A program made the position numbers and the translations under genes. The notes below the pieces were generated by a model, which did no database searches, was not told the origin of the DNA, and saw only the letters and a program-made list of their open reading frames with translations. Of a stretch of DNA of 64,000 nucleotides, positions 1 to 10,146 are shown piece by piece. Source of the stretch: Wyeomyia smithii (lineage: Eukaryota; Arthropoda; Insecta; Diptera; Culicidae); the NCBI RefSeq assembly GCF_029784165.1, contig NC_073696.1, positions 26,046,358 to 26,110,357 on the forward strand. The letters are read 5' to 3'. The stretch's first letter is position 1; every line of letters begins with the position of its first letter.

Positions 1-72
1 TTTCACTCACCTTCACGGCATCTGGAACAGATTCCACCTTCTAACTTGGCTCCACCAATTTTATTCTTCCAG
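1..72 (+). other. 3' end of an intron upstream of the C2H2 exon
   Basis: The first 72 bases end in a pyrimidine-rich tract and the acceptor TTCTTCCAG. The coding frame that follows continues upstream without a plausible finger in this stretch, so I read it as intron. It shows that the zinc-finger gene starts outside the window. Confidence 0.6.
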
Positions 73-1641
73 AGACACTGCCGTTTAAAGCATAACGGCA
101 ACGTGCTAATCGAGATGGTCACCGCCGCAAAACCGTCGCAAAACGTAACTGATACACGCAATTTGAAGAAAGTGCGAAAGCCATTTCAATCATTCGACTC
201 AGTTTCACAGGATATCCCCGTACAGCCGGTCACGCTGCACCCGATAGCGATCGTCCCCGAGGTCAGTCTCATCGTCCAGGAGGTGCCCATCGTGCAGCCA
301 GCAGTGCAACCATCCACACTCCCACCACCTCTCATATTCTCCCCGGGTCACCGTAATAGCGGCAGTCCGTTTGTCAGCAACTCCGTTACCGTCACACCTG
401 CTTCCACACCACCCACCTCAGCTCAGTCCGTCCACATGACATTCATCAACCTGACAGAGGAATCTTCGATGGAACCACCAGCGCAACTGCAACTGACGCC
501 GTTAACACTGCTTGACAGCACCCCGTCCAGCGATGCCACCGAGGAACACGATGAGCCTCCTCCGCGCACCAAACGCTACCAGTGTGAGGCCTGCCCGTAC
601 GTAACCAACAGTAAAACCCAGTTTGCCTATCACAAATCCTTCCACCGGCCTCGTGGCGATCCGTACAAATGCGACATCTGCTCGTACAACGTCACCAAAA
701 AGCACCTGTTAATTCAACACCAGAAAACACACAATGAGAAAAGTCATTCGACGCCGAAGCCTACTGCAACCGGTAGTGGTAACGGTGAACTGTCACTTCT
801 ACTAGGCAACGAAACAAAATCCAGCGGTCTAACCGCTGCCGACATACTAGATCTGACGAAGAAAATGACAGCCGAAGTTAGCATCACACCGGCCACCAGC
901 GACAACAATGGGAAAAGACATTCCGACACGAGCAAAAAGATGATCGTTTTCTTCTGTCAGAACTGTCCCGCTCGTTACCTGGACGAAAGCGAAATCGTGA
1001 TACACCAGAATAGACACACGCAGAGGGAAAAATACCAGTGCGATCTATGTTCGTTTTCGACCTGTGACGAGTCCAGCACAGCCACCCACAGAAATGTGCA
1101 CTCGAGCAACTACGACAGAACAACCGCCGAACTGCGAAGTTTGCATTCCGAAAGTGACCGTCACGCACAGCCCAATCTAATCCAGGTGGGCGATCCAGAA
1201 CCGCTGTGGGTAGTTGAGAATGACTATAACGCTTTATTGATGGCACCTTCCGCGGAACCCGATCCGGATCCGATACCTGAACCGAATACGGCGCGTCCCC
1301 GAAGATCGAACCGCACACGGCAGGGGGGCGCACTAGAAGCGCCAATCACGGAATTGACCAAACAACCGAAGGTGTACAGCTGTGAGCACTGCGACTACAC
1401 CGACAGCTCCGAGTGTTCCTTCAAGGATCATGTGCGGATACATTTTTCCGCCATTCTCTTCCCAAAGGCGGAAAAGCGTGCCAAACTGTGCGAGCCCGGA
1501 GAATCCTTCAAGCTGATCGCCACATCCGTCAGCAAACCGGAGGAACGCTTCGAGCTGAACTACGACACGGACGGTTCAGTGCAGAGTGACGACGCGAGCA
1601 ACAGTTGCAACAGCACCGATAGGATAATCATTGAAATCTAA
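73..1641 (+). CDS. C-terminal exon of a C2H2 zinc-finger transcription factor (charlatan/REST-like?)
   Basis: This is a 3'-terminal coding exon of 522 codons; the start of the protein lies left of the window. The exon opens with RHCRLKH, an H-x4-H that fits the second half of a finger split by the intron. Five further C2H2 fingers begin near bases 571, 664, 949, 1033 and 1375 (starting YQCEACPY, YKCDICSY, FFCQNCPA, YQCDLCSF and YSCEHCDY). They lie as two separate pairs and a single, separated by Pro/Ser/Thr-rich linkers. The spaced pairs, the C-x2-C-x-Y/F-x pattern and the acidic Ser/Asn tail recall charlatan-type, REST-like insect repressors. That family name is an inference from memory and not certain. 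The protein is likely nuclear and DNA-binding. The stop TAA is at 1639-1641. Confidence 0.8.
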   Translation, partial: RHCRLKHNGNVLIEMVTAAKPSQNVTDTRNLKKVRKPFQSFDSVSQDIPVQPVTLHPIAIVPEVSLIVQEVPIVQPAVQPSTLPPPLIFSPGHRNSGSPFVSNSVTVTPASTPPTSAQSVHMTFINLTEESSMEPPAQLQLTPLTLLDSTPSSDATEEHDEPPPRTKRYQCEACPYVTNSKTQFAYHKSFHRPRGDPYKCDICSYNVTKKHLLIQHQKTHNEKSHSTPKPTATGSGNGELSLLLGNETKSSGLTAADILDLTKKMTAEVSITPATSDNNGKRHSDTSKKMIVFFCQNCPARYLDESEIVIHQNRHTQREKYQCDLCSFSTCDESSTATHRNVHSSNYDRTTAELRSLHSESDRHAQPNLIQVGDPEPLWVVENDYNALLMAPSAEPDPDPIPEPNTARPRRSNRTRQGGALEAPITELTKQPKVYSCEHCDYTDSSECSFKDHVRIHFSAILFPKAEKRAKLCEPGESFKLIATSVSKPEERFELNYDTDGSVQSDDASNSCNSTDRIIIEI

Positions 1642-2198
1642 GCCGACAAACGATGCAATAATCGATAGTTAGTAGAATCAATGTCCCGCCTTTTTTTGCA
1701 TTCTTACAACATACACCGACACCCACAAACATCTACACATAACATAGCGACCAGTGCACGTAACGACACCTGAGTTAAGTATAAAAATAATGTAGCTCTT
1801 AGTTTACCTGTAACAAGCAAAGAAAGAGAGAGAGAGAAAGTGAAGGTTCTTCGTAGTTTGCCATTCAACCAAAATCGGAACAATGAGAAAATCTCAGCCA
1901 AGTACAAATTGAACATTGATTGCCCTTGAAAAAACTGTAGCTATTTAAGCAAAATACAAACAAACAAAGAAACTAGCACACCAGCGGTTCGTTAGCTTCC
2001 CAACGATTTTTTTTCTTAATTTCTAAGTAACACGAACCCATGTAAGAGCATAAGCTAGCACCTGTTAAGTGACCGAACAAATCTAGACAGTGGGGAGGGG
2101 AAGGGGTCTGTAGTCTTTACCCGGTCATCATTATCATCATCAACATCAGCTGTAGCATTATAAATGTATTTCTTTATCGTTTGCCGCACAAAAGTATG

Positions 2199-2528
2199 CT
2201 TCGCATCACTGGCGTAGCGTGGGGAGTATCGCCCCCAAAAAAAAAAAGATTAGAGTAGATTTACTTATCTTTCAAATCGGGTAAATAAAATCCGCGCTAT
2301 TGCAAAAAAATCCCGTTTGAAAATACGTATCAAAAAAAAAAACCCGCGTAAGAAAGAGTGTGTATAATCCCAACCATTTTTTAAAAAATGGGTAGATTAA
2401 GTGCAATTGAAAACGAACGAAAATGATTTCACTGCAACCTGGTGGGGGTGACACCCAGGGCAGAAGGGGTGACACCCAAATTTCCCGCCCCGGGTGTCAC
2501 CCGGTCACGCTACGCCACTGCTTCGCAT
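2199..2528. mobile_element. hAT-type MITE (314 bp) with 8-bp target duplication
   Basis: The element at 2207-2520 has 15-bp terminal inverted repeats: CACTGGCGTAGCGTG on the left and CACGCTACGCCACTG on the right, with one mismatch. It is flanked by the perfect 8-bp duplication CTTCGCAT at 2199-2206 and 2521-2528. Eight-bp duplications and CAGTG-type ends are typical of hAT elements. It has no coding capacity. Internally it carries repeated GGTGACACCC motifs near its right end. It sits in the 3' UTR of the upstream zinc-finger gene, in front of that gene's poly(A) signal. Confidence 0.9.
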
Positions 2529-3009
2529 CCGAGATGCATGTGCCTACTAGATGTTTTCTGTTTCAGTTTTTGTTTCGTTTTGTTTCACAGCCACCGTTAT
2601 CAAGGTGATGATTAGTATTATCCACGTGTAAGAGCAACGCTCTTTCTAGAGAAAAAGAAAGGCAACAAGTAACAAGAATGGGCCGGGGGAAAACCCAAAA
2701 TCACGACAAATTCCATTTTTATTACCAGTAACCGTTAGGACCACTCAAAATCGGAGCCAAAGTGTAGAAGCAAAATTATTTTTGTGTAAGTTGAATTAGG
2801 AAAACAAACAAAAAAACCAGCAAGTGGTAGAATAGAAGTTTTTTGTGTCATGTTGTGAAGAATTGGAAACAGGAAAAAATCCAAATTTGTAGCCTAGGTC
2901 GTCACATTCGTCAGACACAGGATTGATCGTCATATGTAATATTTATGTATATATTTAATGTAGATGTATAATTTGTTGTTGAATTTGATTTTATAGGAAC
3001 ATGGCGTTT

Positions 3010-3015
3010 AATAAA
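3010..3015 (+). promoter_or_regulatory. poly(A) signal AATAAA
   Basis: A canonical AATAAA lies 1.37 kb downstream of the zinc-finger stop codon, in AT-rich sequence. It is the likely 3' end signal of that gene. Confidence 0.5.
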
Positions 3016-3030
3016 GAATATGGTTATTTA

Positions 3031-3600
3031 TAAAAAAGTTAACTCTCATTACCTATATTACGGTTATCTGATTCGAACAAAAAACAAGTGCTCCTTGCCT
3101 TTTTGCTTGTATCCAAGTGGTTGCTGCATAAAATAAACAACCTTCGTTCGAGCTTACCGTATGTAAAAGTGACAGTATCTTTCGAAAAGCAACATGAAAA
3201 AAAAAGTAAATATTATCACAAACTTCCTCAAGTTGCCGAGCACTTTGAACATAATTATTATCGGTGCTCTTGATTATACACCATGAACTCAGGTGCCAGT
3301 ATCATTTGAACTCCACAGGTAAGATATCTGAACTTATTTTGTTCCTATTGAAAAAACGTAGAACACACAAAGGAACGAGAATAGAGTTACTATTCCGATT
3401 TGCGTTCAATGATTGATTCGTTCGGTTAACTTCTGCGTAAGCTCTAAATTTTTTCAACAATATTAAGCAATATAAAAAGTTTTAAAATGGTAAAAATCTT
3501 AAACAAATCGAAACAACACCAGAACGTAAAACAAATAGAAAGATATCCTGAACATACAAAAACAACAAATCTAAAATGCTCAGAACTTTAAATATCGCAA
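3031..3600. other. AT-rich intergenic sequence, nothing recognised
   Basis: No ORF with family resemblance, no clear repeat boundaries and no RNA gene could be recognised here. Confidence 0.5.
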
Positions 3601-3601
3601 C

Positions 3602-4110
3602 TTGGATAAACCAGTTACACCTAAAGGGAAAAAAGCCAAAACAACCATCGAAATGGGCGAAAAAAAAAATCAAATCGCTTGCGTCGAAATTATGGCTCTT
3701 GATGGAGCAAGCTTCAGGTTCTTTGAACAAAAGCGCTTTCGAAGATTGACGAAAGCAATACAGGGAGCTCTTAACTTTCCAAATAATCGTTCGAACTTTG
3801 TTTTTTGGCTAAAGCTGCAACAATGGTACGAGCTAAAATTGGCGAAGACCTACACAGCCGCCTGTTCAGCATTACGATTAATGCCGTAGATTAATGAAGT
3901 AGATTTGGTAGGAGCATATTAGGAACTACGGTCCAATATGTATAGAACGGGAAAATTCAGCAGTTCCGACGACGAATTGACCAACAGTCGTCAACATATT
4001 AGACGAATTATTATTAGTATTGGTGGCATATAATGTTGAAACCTATCAAGTGTATTCATGGTCAAGCGACAATGCAGCAAACATGTTGAACACAGCTGAC
4101 TTGTTAACCG
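3602..4110 (+). pseudogene. hAT transposase relic (N-terminal to central part)
   Basis: Three frames together read as a decayed hAT-superfamily transposase. The first (3602-3889) contains EIMALDGASFRFFEQKRFRRL, the conserved region that in hAT proteins reads roughly 'ALDG-PFS-E--GFR-L'. Next, from about 3822, another frame reads VRAKIGEDLHSRLFSITINAV, with stops, then SILGTTVQYV. The last part (about 4000-4105) gives YQVYSWSSDNAANML, matching the 'vysvttDNaaNm' catalytic-domain block. Stops and frameshifts are frequent, so it is dead. No TIR or target duplication was found around it. The C-terminal hAT block does not follow here, but a similar block is found in the element at 13830-14897. Confidence 0.6.
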
Positions 4111-4928
4111 GTCAACAACCGGTCAACAATCGAAATTGATACACTGACTACAATACAAACGAATGGCCATGCCATTACTCCGAACTTCTTGAGGAGTCCG
4201 GTGAGTTCAATTGTATTTTTATTCAGCAATATATATGGCGGAAATACTCGATTTCAATGTCTTTTTTGATAAAATTACCATTGGCACCATACAAGCCCGT
4301 GACCATAATGCACCACAACAAAGGCCAAAGGCTCCAAAGCAGAAAGCTAACATGCCACAAGCAGCAATCAGCATGCGAAGCGAGAAGTTCTTGAAGTCTT
4401 AGAAGTAAAGCGTGCGAGCGCTTCTTAGTGCCTTCTGCCCTAATTTTATTTTGATCGTTTAAGGTAAAAGTTGATGAAAGTTAGTGAAATAAATTGAAAC
4501 ATTCATAGTATTATAAATCCCAAAAGTGTGAGGGCTAGGGAAACAACCGTTTTTTGTATTATTTACAAGTCAGTTAATCATAAAAGCTAATATAAAATTA
4601 TTGAATAATTGCATATTGGACAGAGCAGGAAGGAAAGTATTATCAAAGAGATCCTAAATATCGAAAAGAGACCAAGTTCCGATCAATTTTCGTGCTTCAT
4701 ACTCTCGCTGTTTCTACACTCGACTGTGAAACAAGGTAGGGTATCAACAGCAGCGAATGATTCTATCATTATGGAACCGGATCTTCGGAAAGTGGACCAG
4801 GCATTCACAGTTGACAAGAAACTTTGAGAATTTGGCAAACAATTTAACGAAGCAATAAAGCCAATGTCAATTTCACAAAACAATGCAAAAATCTCAAATA
4901 GCTCCGTAGTTAACGGAGAGCCCATCAG
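4111..4928. other. Intergenic sequence, nothing recognised
   Basis: Short ORFs (for example 4211-4402 and 4609-4827) have no recognisable domain and no neighbouring signals. A short tandem AACCGGTCAACA lies at about 4108-4130. Confidence 0.4.
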
Positions 4929-4990
4929 CTCCGTAAAACATTAATTTGTATTGTGCCGTGTCAAATAAATGTGTGAACAAAAAAAAAAAA
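4929..4990 (+). mobile_element. 5'-truncated 3' tail of the I-superfamily LINE
   Basis: Bases 4929-4976 match the last 60 bases of the large LINE ending near 45222. Both contain AACATTAA-TTGTATT-GTGCCGTGTCAAATAAATG and then a poly(A) run. Only the tail is present, the usual product of truncated target-primed reverse transcription. The + orientation is the same as the large copy. Confidence 0.8.
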
Positions 4991-7034
4991 TAAACAAATA
5001 TGCAAAAGCTCTTCTAAAAGCCATTACTCTTAGAAAATATTATCTTTTCTAGCCATAATCATGATAAGTAGAACATGGCGTAATGGTTTGATCAAAAAAC
5101 TGGCGCGCGATGAGGTAACTTTTTTGCGCTGGAGGTCTCTAAGTGACAGCTTTTCGTTTATTTTTTGAATAACAACAGGCCAACAGGGGTTTTTGGTTTC
5201 TCTTCACGTGGATAGTATATTTGCGGCAATAGTGCTATTTTTCTGAGTGCTAGAATGTGAAACGTTAGAACATTGCTAACTGTTAATCGTGATATATATA
5301 CTTTTTATCGTAAAGAAGGCCGAAAGTATTTTGACGTGGGACTACGTCTTTGTTTACTATACACGGATGCATTCTGTAAAATTGGAAATGAAACTGGCAA
5401 ATGATGCGCCAGATTTCAAACGTTAATAACAGCATAACCACATGACGGATAACAATAACCAATATGAGCTTGATTGAACAAAAAAAAAAAAATAAAATAA
5501 CCAATATGTTGTTGGGAAGATAAAATGTATAACAATTTTGTAATATGCTAGTTATCACTCTAATTTCAATGCTAAGCGGTAAAATTGATAAAAAGTTTCA
5601 ATAACAAATTTACGCGAATAATGAACCAATTACATGCGAGCATTCCTAGCACAGACGACGTGAATGGACACCATCTGTTCCCTGTGATATTCTCTGTATC
5701 AATATCGGAATAAAAATTGACAGAGTCTCCTCGTCCCAATAGGTCAATTTATGTTTGCTTGAAGCAAATTGCTTCCATGAACGTAGACTAATTTGATGTC
5801 TCGAAGGGTTTTCGAAAAGTTTGAAACAATCCCCTTTTTTTGAACAATTTCTAAACCTGCTTTCAGAACCTTATATGATTACCATCAAATTACTCAACAA
5901 GAGTTGTAAATTTTTGTAACGGATATTTATTTAATTTTATCTTCGATATTCAATTAATAATCGTGACCGGATGGTATCGAAAGAGTAAATTCCTAAATAT
6001 ATACATTTATTAAAGGAAAAGAGCCTGCGAATGCTTGTGATTTTTTGTTTATTCACTAAAATTTATTCAGAATCTCTTTTTACATTTCAAAATTGTTAGA
6101 TCATATATTATTATTTTAAGCTTAACCATAATAAACGTATATTAGCTGTCTTCGTAATACAGCGAATGTAGTTGTAGGCAAATGAAAAAAATTGTCAAGC
6201 AAAAAAAAATGTTATTGTGGATTGCTACGAGTTTTTCGTGGAACTTGTTAATAAGGCCGTTACAAATTTTATTTTCATTTTCATTTCATCTTGAATATTG
6301 GAAGGGAAAGAAAAAAAAAAGCTCAAACCGTTTTGTTCATTTTATTGGTTTTCCGACAGCATAAATACTTTATTTAGCAACAAACAAGTCCAGTGACAGC
6401 GAGAGTGTCGTCAAAAGGCAAGCGAAATAAATAATAATAATAATTAAGTGTTATTTTTCAACATTTATTTGAGTGCAAGTTACAAACGTCATAACTTGCA
6501 CACAAACTTTGATCAAAGATATTTCTTTTTTTTTCGTCTCGGTGTTATTTATTTTTTGCCACCCCCTTTGCTAACTTTGATAACCTTGGACATAAAAAGA
6601 ATTCGAAATTTGTATCGGCCTAATTTTGTTTGAAATATCTTCTTATGTTTGCCAATTAATGAACCTTTGTGGCTTCCATATTATTTTGAAAGTAAGATCC
6701 ATATTATAGATTTGACTTAATCAGAGTTAAATAAGACAAAAACATTCATTATGATAACGTAAGTATTATTGGATTTGGTTTTTGAGGATATAGAGTTAAT
6801 TCTGACTTTGACGCGTTACGAGAAAAAAGCACGAAATGCTTATGCCTTGTCAAATACATGTTGTTTGCACAAAAAATACTACAGGTATGATATCGTCAGA
6901 TATAAACGATATTCTTTCGAGTGTTGTTGAATATATTTCAAAAATTGATTTCCAGGGAAGGCTGAAAATAAAAATATGTACAATCGCTGAGCAAACACAA
7001 TGATTTTGTATGCAGACTCTGTATATTTTGTAAC
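4991..7034. other. AT-rich intergenic sequence, nothing recognised
   Basis: The stretch contains only short ORFs in low-complexity AT-rich sequence, homopolymer runs and no recognisable domain. I see no paired TIRs or target duplications I could defend. Confidence 0.4.
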
Positions 7035-8982
7035 AAAAAATCACAGGAGGGTTGTGTGCAAAGCCACGACCGCGAGGATGAAGTAGAATACTTATACACA
7101 GCTCTACTAACGGCTGCACATTAACCTACGGCCGGGCGAAACGGTCCACGCCGCTTTTCGCGTTTAGCCTGGCAGAGGCCTAATGTGCACGGCCAACACA
7201 ATAGAAAGGTGTTTTCACATTGAAAATTACACACGGCTTTACTGGAGTAAGTGTTGGCAAATGCATCTACCGCTAATACCGCCGCTATCGTACGAAAGCG
7301 CTTCGTTTCATGTGGGGAATAATATCAACAACGAAAAATGACGCGCGTCTAAGCACACCCGAACTGTTTCGCCATGCCGCTTCCATTTACTTCCTTATAA
7401 CATCCGCCTCATGGAAGTACCGGCTGCACCTACCGCTGAGGCTGTTACCATACTGCTACTGGTACCCAAAACTATAAACTCTTCAAATTAAGTGTTTTAT
7501 TTGTCCTCAAAAGAACAATTGTTCAATTCCATATCGGATATAATGCAATCGCATCTCTGTAATATTACCGACAGTAATATTCTTTTGAACAAAATGATTC
7601 AACTTTTCCATTAGAGCAAGTTCCGGCTGATGTACGGCAAAAATTTCGCCCGATCGCTCGCGTTGGCGTTCAGCCTGGCAGAGGCTTGAGACGTGGTGAA
7701 CAACCACAGGGCAAGTGATTTGTTTAATTTGAAGGCAACCACAGGCGCAACCCGGACGGTCCATCCAAGCTCACCTTCCGACTAATGAATGTGACTAGTT
7801 TTCCCAGAAACACTCTTTTATAGCCGAAGGGTGCTACGAAATAGACCACGCCCTATCAGTTCAGTTGTTCCATTCCCTAATGTTGTTCAAACAAATTATT
7901 CCACAATTCGCATTTGATTTTTGTATCCAGCGAATAAACACCGATGGTGCTCTCACACACTCTCACACAACTTGGCTCTCACACAACTTGGCAGCTGGGA
8001 AACGACGAAATTCTGTTTATGCTGATTGTTTGAATCGACTTCATATTAGCTCTGCATAGTCGAACTAACTGCTTTTGTGAATGCGTTCTAACAGGGCAGT
8101 TTATTATTCAATGTTGGTTTTGCTGATCGCAGCCTTTGCGCTGCCCCTACAGGGGGGGTTTACTAAATAAAGTGAAAATTAGACAACTACAACAGAATTT
8201 CGATGCATCCCGCACAGAATGTCTGCTTGTGTTGATGCCAGAAAATTATTAACCTTCAATTATTTTTTTTTTGCCTTGAAAAAAGCATGTTGCGGTTCAA
8301 AATCGGTTGCTAATTACAACCTTTGTGCTGCCTTAACATTGGGTGAATTAAGATACACGGACAACATGCACTGTGGAAGCTATTTCACATTCAGTAAATT
8401 AGACGGGTGCTTTGATTTCCGAAATTGATTTCCGAAATTGGATTTCCTGATGGCAATCTTCATGCTGCCCCAACACGGGGGGAATAATGGCTGTCTGGCG
8501 ACACACGCTGAGAAAAACCGCGCTGCTCCTGAGACGTGATGACCAACCACAGGGCTAGTGCTGTTGCTAAGGAAGGACGACTGCTGTTGTCGCTGTCTAG
8601 AACTATAATGAGCGGCTCCGGCTGAAACAGGCTCTTATATAGGCCGAATAGCATGTTTTCAATTGCAAGGTATATGATCCTGTCGACCGTGCTTGGGAGG
8701 CAAGCATATAACGACCAATCAGAGGTCGAATTTTTCGTTTTGACAAGGCTTGACTATTTTCAATAGTACAATAGTCGGAATAATAAAATTACAATTATCT
8801 TATTTTGGGAAGAATCTTAGAAGATTTTCCAATCTATTGCTGCAAGAACGAAGGAAATCCATCGAATACTAACCGATTTATTAGCATTTGAAATTGGACA
8901 TATTTTTCACTTTTTTCGGTTTTAGATTTTCATTTCACATCCCTATGTAGCCGAACTTCCTGAGAGAAGTATTCTACTTCAA
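7035..8982 (-). repeat. Promoter-bearing interspersed repeat, copy A
   Basis: The right 520 bases (about 8445-8982, minus strand) match bases 53232-53760 closely, and the left edge (about 7035-7093) matches 53985-54045. The two copies are in opposite orientation. Both ends carry GAAGTA-GAA-TACTTC, a 15-base near-palindrome. In the minus-strand reading there is a TATA-like box (CGGCCTATATAAGAGCCTG) near 8630-8650, then a segment that ends in CCCCCCGTGTTGGGGCAGC. This copy is longer than copy B. It has a second TATA-like unit (GGCTATAAAAGAGTG, near 7815-7835) and three degenerate copies of a ~40-bp GGGGCAGC-x-CAAAGGYTG block at about 8124, 8308 and 8444. No long ORF. The family name is unknown to me. 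Confidence 0.65.
8100..8490 (-). repeat. Three degenerate ~40-bp GGGGCAGC blocks inside repeat copy A
   Basis: Three related segments lie at about 8124-8163, 8308-8350 and 8444-8490 on the + strand. Each has the order GAT/AAT-GCA-CTTTGYGCTGCC followed by C/A-rich CCCCTACAGGGGGGG-like sequence. The spacing is about 135-185 bp, so this is an internal amplification and not a simple tandem array. Function unknown. Confidence 0.55.
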
Positions 8983-8989
8983 AATACCC

Positions 8990-9930
8990 TAATTACAGTG
9001 TTTAGTCCAGGTTTAGGGCTGTATACCTTGTAGTATTCTATTAGAAAAACGATTGTTTATTACTTTTCAATGCCATATTTCGGTACCGTATCAGCCGACT
9101 TCCAACTCACCCGATCCATCACCATACACAACCTCGAGGAGCCAGATGACGAGTTAGTCTGTTAGTCTGACCCATGCAGCCAAGCACAAGGAACCAAACT
9201 TGGCATTGTAACTGATTATTCAACATGGCTGACTATGCCTTTTGACATACCGTTACACCATTTCCATTTCGAACCCACCGAGGTTCCAATAATTTGCTTG
9301 TTATTTTTCGGTCATAAAAAAATGGAGTCTTTTCTCTTTTTATATTTGACACGTGAACAAAAACAAAACTGTATCGTAAGTATTAATGGGTTGTTTTTTA
9401 GTATTTTGCAATATAAATTTTCATAGCCGGGGCAATTCACGCAACTTCGCAAATCGATCCTGATCGATCGTTTACGATTCCGCTGAAACTTTTTACAGTT
9501 GTTCCTTTTTGATAAAGAGGTCATTTTATGATATCAGTTCTTCATGTAGATTGACGACTGCTCTTTCAAAAGGGCCTATCCAAAGTTATGACTGATGGAT
9601 AAAAATTTCCATATCAGAAAAACCTAGAACAAAAACGGCTTGTTTGATTGAAATGGTGTCTCAGCGAAGCGCACGAACCTACAAACAAGTGGGATGAATA
9701 AAACAGCTAATAATTTTAAAATAGCTGAATAAAGTCTGCAACCAGACAAACAGACGTGTCACTCAATGGCGATTTCATCGACCAGAAAAAAACGATTATT
9801 TTGAAATTTTTCTTAGTAGGCTATAATGCCGTTAGTGTCGCTAATAGCATGCATGCAAATTTATTATCAAAGACTAAAACCGTCAGTAATGCCGCTGGTG
9901 TTGATTTAAGCAAGTGTGCACATCCATTAG
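8990..9930. other. Intergenic sequence, nothing recognised
   Basis: The short ORFs at 9235-9426 and 9756-9959 are AT-rich and show no domain. The last 50 bases run into a small repeat that is also found near 46.4 kb. Confidence 0.4.
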
Positions 9931-9932
9931 CA

Positions 9933-9980
9933 AAGACAAAAATCGGTTTACGAAAATAAGTTAGTAGGCAATAAGCTCAA
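9933..9980 (+). repeat. 47-bp dispersed repeat, copy 1
   Basis: AAGACAAAAATCG followed by TTTACGAAAATAAG and TAGTAGGCAATAAG recurs at 46363-46410 with about three substitutions, in the same orientation. It is probably a fragment of an interspersed element whose ends I cannot define. Confidence 0.6.
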
Positions 9981-9985
9981 AGATG

Positions 9986-10063
9986 AACAAGCGCTTCAGC
10001 ATTTTCACAAATTGCTGATGCGCTTATTTAGCTACATTTGTACAAAATGCTGAAGCGCTTGTT
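9986..10063. repeat. Perfect 20-bp inverted repeat with 38-base loop
   Basis: AACAAGCGCTTCAGCATTTT at 9986-10005 is the exact reverse complement of 10044-10063. The loop contains a diverged GCTGATGCGCTT copy of the arm. It may be the end of a foldback element or a short hairpin. No coding content. Confidence 0.8.
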
Positions 10064-10146
10064 CAGCTACAATTCAGATTATATACAGCCAATGTAAAAT
10101 TGTTTATAATATAAACTCAAAATAGATGCACGAGTTAAATCGATAC

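Larger units (their letters stand above)
1642..3030 (+). other. 3' UTR of the C2H2 gene
   Basis: AT-rich non-coding sequence follows the stop codon and runs to an AATAAA at 3010-3015, the first good polyadenylation signal outside the inserted MITE. A hAT MITE (2207-2520) lies inside it. The exact cleavage site cannot be read from the sequence. Confidence 0.55.

Noticed and set aside
884..1345. 153-aa minus-strand ORF
   Set aside because: Antisense shadow of the first C2H2 exon, which has five fingers in the sense frame.
7507..7764. 85-aa minus-strand ORF as a histone-like or new small gene
   Set aside because: Only a vague basic stretch; it lies within an interspersed repeat and has no promoter or family evidence beyond the repeat's TATA box.
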